This document shows, one piece after another, positions 23,312 to 32,274 of a stretch of 39,571 nucleotides of DNA (the first letter of the stretch is position 1; every line of letters starts with the position of its first letter). Where the stretch lies: NCBI GenBank assembly GCA_964636885.1, contig CAZWVA010000018.1:1-39571 (forward strand). Reading direction: 5' to 3'. Under the pieces are notes generated by a model. The model was not told the DNA's origin, searched no databases, and saw only the letters and a list, made by a program, of their open reading frames with translations. This DNA is from CAZWVA01 sp964636885. Its GTDB lineage: Bacteria > Desulfobacterota_D > UBA1144 > Nemesobacterales > CSP1-2. The translations under genes were made by a program, and so were the position numbers.

Positions 23312-25729
23312 ATGAAACTGAAAGACACGTCGGAGTATAAGGAAGTCTCCGTTGAAGAGGCAGTTAGTATATTAGAGTCGTCAATAAACGGTCTTACCCA
23401 ATCTGAAGCCGATAAGCGGATTGAGGAATTCGGACGCAATGAGGTGGTTGAGAAGAAAAAGAACCCAACTATCGATTTTTTGTCGCGTTACTGGGGCCCT
23501 ATTCCCTGGCTTTTAGAATTGGCGATGGTTCTTTCATACACCTTGGGCCATTATCTCGAGCTAATAATAATTTTTACGCTGCTTACGATAAACGCCGTCA
23601 TTGGCTCTTGGCATACACGCAGTTCGCAGAAAGCACTAGAGGTGCTGAAGAAACGTTTACCTGTCAAAGCGAAGGTACTAAGGGATGGAGAATGGATAAT
23701 AAAAAATGCCAGGGATATAGTGCCGGGCGATATCATTACTATTGGTCTTGGCGATCTTGTGCCCGCTGATGCCAAGATAGTGAGTGATGATGAAGTTTCT
23801 GTTGATCAGTCGTCTTTGACTGGCGAATCTCTCTCAGTAAGTTTGCATAAATCCGGAATCGTTTACTCAGGCTCTATAGTGAAGCGGGGAGAGGCTAGAT
23901 GCGTCGTACTTAACACAGGAATAAATACGTTCTTCGGAAAGACTGTAGAATTAGTCAGCTTAGCTAAGCCCACATCCCATCAAGAACAAATAATGATGGC
24001 CGTGGTTAAGTATATGATGTACGTGGGAGTAGGAGCATTAGCATTGGTGGTAATAGACGCCTTACTAATGCACACAAACATCTTATCAATACTGACCTTT
24101 GCCCTAATTTTTCTCATGGGAGCCGTCCCTGTTGCCCTACCAGCCGTTTTCGCCGTGGTTTTAGCTACTGGGGCGATAGAGCTTTCTAGGAAGGGAGTGT
24201 TAGTAACAAAGCTTAACTCGATTGAGGACGCCGCTTCGATGGAGGTACTCTGCTTAGATAAGACAGGTACCATAACCCAGAATAGGCTCTCGGTTATCGA
24301 TTCCATACCTTTTTCTGGATTTAGGAAAGAGGACGTGGCCATGATAGCGGGTCTGGCATCTAAAGAAGGAAGCAAAGATGTAATAGACCTCACGGTGATC
24401 GAATACGCTAGAGCAATTGGCAGAGACCCCAGCTTATATAAACAGGTCTCGTTCACACCTTTTGATCCGGCGATTAAGAGGTCAGAGGCGATTATCGAGC
24501 ATGAAGGGGTACGTTTCAAAGTGGTTAAGGGTGCACCACAAATAATAATCTCTATGTGTAGCGGGATAGATGAAGAAACTCGAACTGAAGCGGACGGAAA
24601 GGTACAAGAACTATCCCGGGAAGGATATAGAACACTAGCGGTTGCCAGATCAGACGGTAACGATATGAACGACCTCCGATTAGTAGGACTGTTGTCGTTA
24701 GCCGATCCGCCGCGTCCAGACTCAAAGAGTATGATAGAAGAACTAAAAAAACTCGGGGTAAAGGTAAAAATGCTCACAGGTGATAATATCGCTATAGCCA
24801 AGGAAATAGCCCGTCAAGTATCGATTGGTAGTAAAATCATCCGAATGGCGGAACTCAGAGACTTAAACAAGGCAGAACAGGTAAGAATGATCGAGGAACA
24901 TGATGGATTTGCTGAAATATATCCGGAAGATAAGTACAAGATCGTGAAACTCCTGCAATTCAAGGGACTTACCGTGGGGATGACTGGGGATGGGGTCAAT
25001 GATTCGGCTGCACTCAAACAGGCGGAAGTGGGCATAGCTGTGAGTAATTCAACGGATGTGGCAAAGGCCTCTGCGAGCATAGTATTGACTGAGCCGGGCA
25101 CAGGAGAAATAATCGATGCGATAAAGACAAGCAGGCAGATCTACCAGCGGATGCTTACATGGGTTATAAACAAGGTCACTAAAACAATACAGTTTGTCGG
25201 TCTGCTGGTCTTGGGATTTTTCTGGCTACATGAAATCCTTCTTTCCACCTTAGGCATGGTGCTGCTTGTATTTGCAAATGACTTTGTGACAATGTCCTTA
25301 GCAACTGATAACGTAAAACATACCAGTAGCCCGAACCTGTGGAATGTTAAGAATATTACTTTGGCATCGCTTGCTCTAGGTCTGCTAATGGTCGCGGAGG
25401 GTGCGATCGCTGTTCTAATAGGTATTGATTACTTCCACTTAGGGTTAGCGGAACTCCAGAGTCTTGTGATGCTAATGCTCGTATTTACCAGTCAGTTCCG
25501 GGTATATATAGTCAGGGAAAGAAGGCGCTGGTGGTCCTCTTGGCCTGGCAAGGAATTGCTTATCGTCAGCATAGCTACAATATGTGGATTTATGCTTCTA
25601 GGGGTCTACGGTCTCATCATTCCGCCTATTGCGTTTCATCAGGTCCTTTTTATCTTGGTATTCTCAGCACTTTTCACATTGAGCGTTGATCTCCCCAAGT
25701 ATTACGTATTCAGAAAACTTGGCTTGTGA
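23312..25729 (+). CDS. P3A-type (plasma-membrane H+-ATPase-like) cation pump
   Basis: An 805-residue P-type ATPase of the P3A group, related to fungal, plant and archaeal plasma-membrane proton pumps. It shows SLTGESLSVSLHKSG (TGE about 170-172), the fourth-helix motif AVPVALPAVFAVVLATGAIELS (from 271), LDKTGTITQN with Asp316, LTGDN, and TGDGVNDSAALKQAEVGIAV. YWGPIPWLLELAMVLSYTLG at the first helix pair is typical. The predicted activity is ATP-driven proton export. The regulatory C-terminus of plant and fungal enzymes is absent, as in other prokaryotic members. A short 24-codon ORF lies in the gap from htrA and is not supported. No strong ribosome-binding site precedes the ATG. Confidence 0.9.
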   Translation: MKLKDTSEYKEVSVEEAVSILESSINGLTQSEADKRIEEFGRNEVVEKKKNPTIDFLSRYWGPIPWLLELAMVLSYTLGHYLELIIIFTLLTINAVIGSWHTRSSQKALEVLKKRLPVKAKVLRDGEWIIKNARDIVPGDIITIGLGDLVPADAKIVSDDEVSVDQSSLTGESLSVSLHKSGIVYSGSIVKRGEARCVVLNTGINTFFGKTVELVSLAKPTSHQEQIMMAVVKYMMYVGVGALALVVIDALLMHTNILSILTFALIFLMGAVPVALPAVFAVVLATGAIELSRKGVLVTKLNSIEDAASMEVLCLDKTGTITQNRLSVIDSIPFSGFRKEDVAMIAGLASKEGSKDVIDLTVIEYARAIGRDPSLYKQVSFTPFDPAIKRSEAIIEHEGVRFKVVKGAPQIIISMCSGIDEETRTEADGKVQELSREGYRTLAVARSDGNDMNDLRLVGLLSLADPPRPDSKSMIEELKKLGVKVKMLTGDNIAIAKEIARQVSIGSKIIRMAELRDLNKAEQVRMIEEHDGFAEIYPEDKYKIVKLLQFKGLTVGMTGDGVNDSAALKQAEVGIAVSNSTDVAKASASIVLTEPGTGEIIDAIKTSRQIYQRMLTWVINKVTKTIQFVGLLVLGFFWLHEILLSTLGMVLLVFANDFVTMSLATDNVKHTSSPNLWNVKNITLASLALGLLMVAEGAIAVLIGIDYFHLGLAELQSLVMLMLVFTSQFRVYIVRERRRWWSSWPGKELLIVSIATICGFMLLGVYGLIIPPIAFHQVLFILVFSALFTLSVDLPKYYVFRKLGL

Positions 25730-25755
25730 AAGTTGGAAATCACTCTTGAAGGATA

Positions 25756-26481
25756 GTGTATTTATCCATGATAAATAACTTAAATAGCGATAAGGTTAAC
25801 AGAGGAATCAAAATATGGACGGAACAACTTGTCGAGACCTCTGTTTTTCTTTTCCTCATCGTGTCGTCCATGGCTTTTTCCCTTTTCGCAGTTAAGCAAG
25901 GAAACTTGGGCTTCGTGCTAGTGGCATTTGCAACTATTTTACGAGACCTTTCCCTAGTTGGCCTGATCCTCTTTTTTATCTGGCGCAACGGCGAGTCTGT
26001 CGATTTGATTGGGTGGACATTTAAAAACGTGAGGAAAGATGTCGCAATTGGCATTGTGCTTTTTATCCCCCTATTAATCGGCGCGGGTTTACTAGAAACC
26101 GCCTTACGGTCGGTGGGATTCTCTGCACCATTGACGCCATTGCCATCGTTCCTGTCCAGTAAAGGCGTAGGAGAGTCCCTATTAGCCTTTATCTTGGTCT
26201 TGGTTGTCGCCTTTACAGAAGAGACTATATTTCGTGGATATCTCATACTGCGTTTTAAGGCTATCATCGGAAGCCCGGTTGCGGCAGCGGTACTCTCGTC
26301 AGCGATCTTTTCTCTGGGACACGGCTACGAAGGGTCCGCTGGGGCGATAACTGTAGGTGTTATGGGGTTAGTCTTGGCTATTGTCTACCTATGGCGACAG
26401 AGCCTGGTTGCTCCTATTATTATGCACCTCCTTCAGGACTTCATTGGTGTTGTTCTTCCGTCCCTGGCTGGGGTAAAGTGA
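25756..26481 (+). CDS. CPBP-family intramembrane glutamic protease (CAAX/Abi type)
   Basis: A 241-residue polytopic membrane protein with the CPBP/Abi motifs: EETIFR with Glu155, Glu156 and Arg160, FSLGH with His189, and HLLQD with His224 and Asp228. These residues form the active site in Rce1-like proteases. About six to seven helices are predicted. Bacterial members cleave membrane proteins or confer bacteriocin self-immunity, and the substrate here is unknown. The start may be GTG at 25756 or ATG at 25768: an AAGGA lies too close to the first and rather far from the second. It follows the H+-ATPase after 26 bases and is probably co-transcribed. Confidence 0.88.
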   Translation: MYLSMINNLNSDKVNRGIKIWTEQLVETSVFLFLIVSSMAFSLFAVKQGNLGFVLVAFATILRDLSLVGLILFFIWRNGESVDLIGWTFKNVRKDVAIGIVLFIPLLIGAGLLETALRSVGFSAPLTPLPSFLSSKGVGESLLAFILVLVVAFTEETIFRGYLILRFKAIIGSPVAAAVLSSAIFSLGHGYEGSAGAITVGVMGLVLAIVYLWRQSLVAPIIMHLLQDFIGVVLPSLAGVK

Positions 26482-26525
26482 TATGTCGTGTAAAAACGGG
26501 ATGAACCTATTTTTAGGAGGAAGAT

Positions 26526-27653
26526 ATGACGGATAAAAACCACAAGCTTTTTAATTACCCCGAAGTTGGTGTCCCGTTTCTCTGGCCATTCGCATTTTTT
26601 CTCGGCTTAGAAGAAGCAGGAATAGAGATTCTGAGAGAAAATATGAAGTTCTTAAAAGAGGTCGAGAAGACACAAATCGAAAGACCAAAACCGGGGTGGG
26701 CAACGAAGAATGAAGTAATATTAGACCTGCATACCATGAATCTCAGGGACTTTTCTACGGCTAATAAAGGCATATATACATTAATTATTCCACCTTACTC
26801 CGGACACACGTCGATTATAGCCGATTTTCATAAAGGACAGAGCCTCGTTGAAACGCTGCTTGAAAACGGGATAAAGAGATTGTGCACGACAGAATGGAAA
26901 AGCGCGACCCAGGCCATGAAGGATTACGATATCGATATGTATCTACGTGAATTAAATACCTGTGTGGACGACCTGGGAGGGGTTGTAAATCTGGCAGGTC
27001 TCTGTCAGGGCGGTTGGCTGGCTACAATGTATGCCGCTAGATTTCCCAGGAAGGTAAATACGCTCGTCCTTGCCGGAGCGCCAATAGATACAGATGCTGG
27101 AAAGGGAGATATAAAAAAGTATGCACATACTTTCCCGATGGAATTTTATGAAGAACTCGTTGCGATGGGAGGAGGAGTTTTAAAAGGTGAATTCATGCTA
27201 GAGGGTTTTAAAAACATGCATCCGGAAAAGCAATATATTGAAAAATTCGTAGACCTATACGAGCACATAGATGATCCCAAGTACGTTAAAAGATTCGAGA
27301 CATTCGAGAAGTGGTATGAATATACAATTGACCTTCCCGGGAGGTGGTATCTGCAGGTAGTAAAGGAACTATTCAAAGAAAACAGGTTATTCAGAGGGAA
27401 GTTCGTTGGACTAGGGAAGAGACTAGATTTAAGAGATATAAAATGTCCTGTTTATCTCTTGGCCGGAGAGAAGGATGATATAACTCCCAAGGAACAGGTT
27501 TTTAATGCCGAAAAACGTCTGGGAACCGCTAAGAGCAGGATTGTAAAGGACATAGCAGCTGGTGGACATATTGGCCTCTTTATGGGCTCAAAACCTCTTA
27601 GGGAAAATTGGCCGAAGATTGCCAAGTGGATAAGAAAGTACTCAGAGAGGTGA
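26526..27653 (+). CDS. PhaC-like alpha/beta-hydrolase with catalytic cysteine
   Basis: A 375-residue protein resembling class III polyhydroxyalkanoate synthases. The lipase-box serine is replaced by Cys160 (NLAGLCQGGWLATMYAARFP), with Asp317 or Asp318 in AGEKDDITP and His348 in AGGHIGLF completing a Cys-Asp-His triad. The spacing is close to that of class III PhaC. The N-terminal helical part (residues 1-60) and YSGHTSIIADF are also PhaC-like. No phaE, phaR, phasin, thiolase or reductase gene is nearby, so a true polymerase is not established; an acyltransferase or hydrolase is possible. AGGAGG lies 5 bases before the ATG. The next gene begins 4 bases after the stop, an ADP-forming acyl-CoA synthetase. 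Confidence 0.75.
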   Translation: MTDKNHKLFNYPEVGVPFLWPFAFFLGLEEAGIEILRENMKFLKEVEKTQIERPKPGWATKNEVILDLHTMNLRDFSTANKGIYTLIIPPYSGHTSIIADFHKGQSLVETLLENGIKRLCTTEWKSATQAMKDYDIDMYLRELNTCVDDLGGVVNLAGLCQGGWLATMYAARFPRKVNTLVLAGAPIDTDAGKGDIKKYAHTFPMEFYEELVAMGGGVLKGEFMLEGFKNMHPEKQYIEKFVDLYEHIDDPKYVKRFETFEKWYEYTIDLPGRWYLQVVKELFKENRLFRGKFVGLGKRLDLRDIKCPVYLLAGEKDDITPKEQVFNAEKRLGTAKSRIVKDIAAGGHIGLFMGSKPLRENWPKIAKWIRKYSER

Positions 27654-27657
27654 AGCT

Positions 27658-29704
27658 ATGCCGAAAAGAATGTTAAGCGAAGCAGAAGGATACGATTTAC
27701 TGAGCAAATACGGTATTCCCGTTCCCGAGCACAGGATCGTAGAGTGTAAAAACGGCGTCGTAAGAGCTGTCAACGAAATAGGGCTTCCAGTGGTGATGAA
27801 GATAGTATCCCCAGAGATAATCCATAAAAGCGATGTTGGAGGAGTAGTAACAGATGTCAAAAATGAGCGTGAAGCTATAGAATCTTTCGAGAAGATAATC
27901 AGCAGAGTAAAGACAAGACATCCTGAAGCGGAAATAAAGGGCATAATAGTTGAAAAGCAAATGCCTTCGGGCCTCGAGCTGATAATAGGGGGAAAAAGCG
28001 ATCCATCTTTTGGAAAGTTTATTACCTTTGGGCTCGGTGGAAAGTTAGTCGAGCTTTTAAAAGACATTACCCTAAGAGTGCTTCCGATAGATACAGATGA
28101 GATCAGAAAGATGATAAGAGAAATAAAAGCCTATAGTTTGATAAAAGGATATAGAGATGAGCCACCCAAGGATGAAGAAGGATTAGCTGAAATCATAGAA
28201 TCAATATCGAGGCTCTTTTATGAAAATCCGCATTTGATAGAATTTGATATTAATCCGCTGATATTGTATGAAAAGGGAGCGTGTGCAGTTGATGCAAGGC
28301 TTATTGTAAGTGACGAACCCAGATATAGTTATGAAGAAAAAGCACATAGAGAGTTCTTCCCAGAAATTACCTTCTATCCGGAGTCCATTGCCGTTGTCGG
28401 GGCATCTTCTAATCCCAATAAAATCGGTTATGCGGTCCTAAGAAACCTCCTCTCTTTTTCTGGTAAGGTATATCCGGTAAATCCAAATAGAAAGGAAATA
28501 TTGGGACTCACGGTATACCCTTCGCTCACTTCTATTCCGGATAAAGTCGATCTCTTAGTCGTAACAGTCCCTGCAGAAATCGTTCCAGACATTATTGATG
28601 AGGCTGGCAAAAAGGATATAAAACTGGCCGTTGTTATATCTGCTGGATTTAGAGAAACAGGGGAGAAAGGGAAAACATTAGAAGATAAGATGATAGGGAT
28701 TGCCCAAAAATACAGCTTAAGAATAGTGGGGCCAAATTGCCTTGGAATTATGCTGCCACATAAGGGGATAAATGCGACATTTGATCCTATGATCTCCTAA
28801 ACCCGGCCACATTGCGTTTATCTCACAAAGTGGGGCGATAATCACAACGGTGGTTGACTGGAGTATACCAGAAGAAGTGGGATTCTCTGCTGTAATAAGT
28901 GTTGGCAATCAGGCAGACCTCGGTTTTGTGGATTTCCTGAAGTTCGCGGAGAAACACAAAGAAACGAAAGCAATAATACTCTACATCGAAGAGATAAAAA
29001 ACGGAAAAGAGTTTATAAAAGTCGTAAGAGAAATATCAGAAAAAAAGCCCATTGTGGCTGTAAAATCGGGCTCTTCAGAAAAAGGTCAAAAAGCAGCATC
29101 ATCTCATACCGGCTCTCTTGCTGGAAGCTACGAAGTGTACATGGCCGCATTCAAACAGTCGGGAATTATTTCCGCTCACTCTCTTAAAGAAGCCTTTCAA
29201 ACCGCCGAGCTCCTTGCATCTGAGGGTTATCCAAAAGGGAATAGAGCCGTTGTTATAAGTAATGCCGGAGGCTTTGCCGTGCTCTCATCTGACTATGCTG
29301 AGGGATACGGAATCGATCTGATTGAGCTTTCTAAAGAAATATTGGGTGAATTAGATTCTTTCCTGCCTGAGGACTGGAGTCACGAAAACCCTATGGACCT
29401 GATTGGTGATGCCGGAGCCGATAGATATGCTCATGTCTTTAACATAATGACGAAGAATCAGGATAAATGGGATATCGCATTCATTGTCTCCGTTCCTACA
29501 GCCGTGCTTGACCCTAATCATCTCGCCAAAGAGATAGTCAGATTCTCGAAAAACACTCACAAAATGATAGTCGGCTGTATGCTTGGAGGAGAAAGCGTGA
29601 AGAGCGGGGTACGGATACTAAGGGATGCTCATATACCGAACTTTTCCGAGCTCGAAGATGCCTTTAAGATAGTTGGTAAGACCATGGAACTACTACGCAA
29701 GTAG
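27658..29704 (+). pseudogene. ADP-forming acyl-CoA synthetase (beta-alpha fusion), interrupted by one frameshift
   Basis: The enzyme interconverts acyl-CoA + ADP + Pi with the free acid + ATP + CoA. Frame one (27658-28800) encodes the ATP-grasp beta part, with the phosphate-relay His in SPEIIHKSDVGGVV, then the start of the CoA-binding alpha part (FYPESIAVVGASSNPNKIG). It stops at TAA 28798-28800. The other frame resumes at once with KPGHIAFISQSGAII, contains the second phosphohistidine site SSHTGSLAGS, and ends at 29704. The alpha domain is cut in its middle, so this is not a natural subunit border. One extra base between 28792 and 28797 explains it. A programmed +1 shift at the stop or a sequencing error are alternatives. 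The gene ends 12 bases inside the convergent DUF1614 gene. Confidence 0.82.
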
Positions 29705-30376
29705 AACCGCTAGTACACCTGTCAAGAAAATCCCATCAAAAGTCCCAGCCCCACCAACTGAGGCAATCGGAGCTCCGAGTCCTTGGATCGCGTTAAGATT
29801 CAAGAGATCCGCTCCGATCAGGGTCCCCAAGCTCCCGGCAATGTAGGCAAGCGAGGGAGCCGAGTGCCGAGAAAGTAAAAGTGCTATACCGGCAGCCACT
29901 AATGGTGGAATGAAAATCGGTACGGCAATTCCCACTCCTGGAACAGGTCTAGCTACCCAGTGCACAATTATAGACACAACGACTATGCCTAGAAGGCCTC
30001 TACTATAAATTCTGTTCTTCACCATAAGGTAAAGTGAGAGAATCACTGGGATAACGGCTCCTCCAACATTTACCGCAATAACAGTTCGTGGCCACTCTTG
30101 GACCATTGGAATAATATACCTCATGCCGAAAAAGGTAACCTCTTGACGAGAGAGCACCCTCTCCGCTGGCAACTCTGCAACTGGGATATTCACATAGCTA
30201 CCAAGGAGTGATAGGAATAGCAGGATAAATATGTACCGACGGTTGATTCCCATCTTTTCGTAGGCGTACCGGAGAATGCCAATCTCAATCAAAGTAATCA
30301 AAAAGACAATGAGAAAGAAGAAAGCAATGATAAAAGGAAGCGCAAGAGGAAAAAAGTGGAGACTTGAAAATCGCAT
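29693..30376 (-). CDS. DUF1614 family membrane protein
   Basis: A 227-residue membrane protein of unknown function with about six to seven helices. It matches the DUF1614 family in its central segments (LSLLGSYVNIPVAEL, GGAVIPVILSLYL) and the C-terminal GTLIGADLLNLNAIQGLGAP and SVGGAGTFDGIFLTGVLA, where conserved Gly/Asp residues lie. I chose the ATG at 30376 because GAGG is 8 bases upstream; an ATG at 30394 precedes that site. Its last 12 bases overlap the end of the convergent acyl-CoA synthetase gene. Confidence 0.85.
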   Translation of the reverse strand: MRFSSLHFFPLALPFIIAFFFLIVFLITLIEIGILRYAYEKMGINRRYIFILLFLSLLGSYVNIPVAELPAERVLSRQEVTFFGMRYIIPMVQEWPRTVIAVNVGGAVIPVILSLYLMVKNRIYSRGLLGIVVVSIIVHWVARPVPGVGIAVPIFIPPLVAAGIALLLSRHSAPSLAYIAGSLGTLIGADLLNLNAIQGLGAPIASVGGAGTFDGIFLTGVLAVLLA

Positions 30377-30449
30377 CGTTTTTACCTCAATCATAAAATA
30401 ATACCTGTATCATTTGGAAAGAAAACGCTTATCTAATGCGTTTATCTCC

Positions 30450-31138
30450 TTATTGGCTTTCCCCATTTGATTCAGGACGAGGTCCAAGAATGCGTATTAA
30501 TTCCTCTTGATCAATGGTCTCCTCCTTTAACAAAGTCTCAGCCAAAAGAGACAATCTCTCGCGTGCATTCGTCAACAGCTTGTGGACAAACTCATGGCGT
30601 TCCTCGATCATTCGATAAACTTCCTGATCGATTCGGGCGGCAGTGGCCTCACTGGAATCCCGTCCCCGGACGATTTCATAGCCAAGAAAGGGTTGTTCTT
30701 CATCGGTCCTGAAAGCTGAGCCTAAGTTACTCATTCCCCAGCGAGTGACCATGCAACGGGCAAGACAAGTAGCTTCAACCAGATCATTTTCTGCGCTTGT
30801 AGTCACATCTCCAAAAACAATCTCCTCACAGTGCGTCCACCTAGCATTACCGCCAAGCGAGCCATTAGGTACGTGCGACTGTAATTGTGAAGATTTTCTC
30901 CAGGAAACTGTTCAGTAACTCCCAGTGCCAGACCGTGAGGAATAATGGTTATCTTGTGTACCGGGTCGGAGGCGGGAGTTAGCCACGCTACCACCGAGCA
31001 ATACTTTGTCCAGAGTTTCTTCAAATCTCCCCTCAAACCATCCATCTCTACTAATAGCAGCTGGTTGAGGGTTTGTTCCCTCTCATCGTTAACAGTCCCT
31101 AAACCAGGTGAAAAATCGCTTTTATCATCCGGTATCCC
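30450..31138 (-). pseudogene. ftsH: Mosaic remnant of the ATP-dependent membrane protease FtsH
   Basis: Directly after the flippase stop, pieces of FtsH appear in order but with parts missing. The AAA second-region-of-homology motif NDEREQTLNQLLLVEMDG comes first. A short piece RFEETLDKVLLGG in a second frame follows after the arginine-finger region has been lost. Then VVAWLTPASDPVHKITIIPHG to VMLGGR follows, lacking the zinc-binding HEAGH just before it. A one-base shift leads to CEEIVFGDVTTSAENDL, and the tail runs to 30450 (VTRWGMSNLG, then EETIDQEELIRILG). The membrane part, Walker A and Walker B are absent. At least two deletions and two frame changes rule out a functional protease. A full ftsH probably exists elsewhere. 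Confidence 0.88.
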
Positions 31139-32200
31139 CTACTTTCTCCCCGTCCTTACTGTCTGTAGTAATCTATTGATTTCGTTTCGAACCGTGCTTA
31201 GTGACATGCCAGTACGGCTTAAAGCAAAAAAACCTATTGCCCACAAGGGAACGGTTAAAATAACGAAAACCACAACGGAGAAAGCAGTGGCGGGTGTTTT
31301 TTCAACACCAAATAGAGAAAGACCCAAGACGCAGAAGAACTGATAAGTCCCAACGTTGGCAGGAGCATTAGGAATCGCGGTTCCAAGGTGTACAATGAGA
31401 AAAACCACAGCGCCTGTCAAAAATGGGAGATTTAGGTCATAGGCCACCATAACCAGCCAAAAAGAGAGCACTTGAAAGAAAAGTACAAAAAAGGAGGCGA
31501 CAAAGGACGTGTAAAAGAACCGAGAAAAGCCAATCCCCTTTAACTCAAAGGCCAGACGGTTAATGAACGACTTTAGAAAGCCAATGGGTTTCCATGCTGT
31601 GGCACCGCCTGAATGTTTATCAGAAACGGTTTTCTCCTCACGCAAGACGAGGTAAAGAAGGAGTCCGACTCCAATCAGTACGATTGTACCCAAGACCTCC
31701 TCAGATTCAAGAAGGTCCTTGGGAAGCGGAACCAAAAAAGCCACAAGTCCTACAGCCAAGGCCAGCCAGACACTGTCAAACAGGCGTTCAACGGCCATGG
31801 ACGGAATGACGGAAACAAACTCGCAAGAAAGCCAACGGGAAACGAGATACGCTCGGACCAATTCTCCTATACGCAGGGGGAGCATCTCGTTGGTAAATAA
31901 CGCCGCATAGATCGCCTGTGTAGCCCTAAGCGTAGAGATGTCGCCTCTGGTTTTAAGGAGAAGCCTCCAGCGTATACCCTGGCTTATATAACTCAGGATG
32001 TCGAAAGTAACGGCAAGCCCTACCCATTCCCAACGCACTTTAGTTATGGTTTGCATGAGTTCGCCAAAACGAAAGTCATGGAAAACCCAGATAAGACAAA
32101 CCAAAGCAAAGAGATATCCAAGAGCCTGTTTGATTAACTGAGGAACACGATTGGTCGTCGCAATACGAACTGGATTAAATGGCGAGTTTCTTCGATCCAT
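31139..32200 (-). CDS. UPF0104/MprF N-domain-type flippase-like membrane protein
   Basis: A 353-residue polytopic membrane protein of the UPF0104 family, homologous to the lipid-flipping half of MprF. It has about eight helices. The family's conserved motifs are FTNEMLPLRIGELVRAYL, MAVERLFDS and GTAIPNAPANVGTYQFF. The ATG at 32200 is preceded by GGGAG at 5 bases; an ATG 12 bases upstream overlaps that site. The next upstream gene on the same strand is the aminoacyl-PG synthase half, 74 bases away. In MprF the two halves are fused, here they are adjacent separate genes. The likely role is moving an aminoacylated or other lipid to the outer leaflet, by inference from context. Confidence 0.87.
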   Translation of the reverse strand: MDRRNSPFNPVRIATTNRVPQLIKQALGYLFALVCLIWVFHDFRFGELMQTITKVRWEWVGLAVTFDILSYISQGIRWRLLLKTRGDISTLRATQAIYAALFTNEMLPLRIGELVRAYLVSRWLSCEFVSVIPSMAVERLFDSVWLALAVGLVAFLVPLPKDLLESEEVLGTIVLIGVGLLLYLVLREEKTVSDKHSGGATAWKPIGFLKSFINRLAFELKGIGFSRFFYTSFVASFFVLFFQVLSFWLVMVAYDLNLPFLTGAVVFLIVHLGTAIPNAPANVGTYQFFCVLGLSLFGVEKTPATAFSVVVFVILTVPLWAIGFFALSRTGMSLSTVRNEINRLLQTVRTGRK

Positions 32201-32274
32201 TACAGCTCCCATAAAAAAGTAGGGGGAAAGCGGTTTTTATCGCCGCCCAGAGGACGGCCCCAATTTCACCCCCT

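Noticed and set aside
23980..24801. A 273-residue ORF antisense to the H+-ATPase.
   Set aside because: It is Ser/Ile-rich with no domain and is a mirror of a well-conserved P-type ATPase frame.
26526..29704. A complete polyhydroxyalkanoate biosynthesis locus.
   Set aside because: Only a PhaC-like protein is present. No phaA, phaB, phaE, phaR or phasin gene was found in the window.
30450..31045. Two small separate proteins of 118 and 80 residues.
   Set aside because: They are consecutive parts of one FtsH peptidase domain split by a frameshift, so they are listed as one pseudogene.
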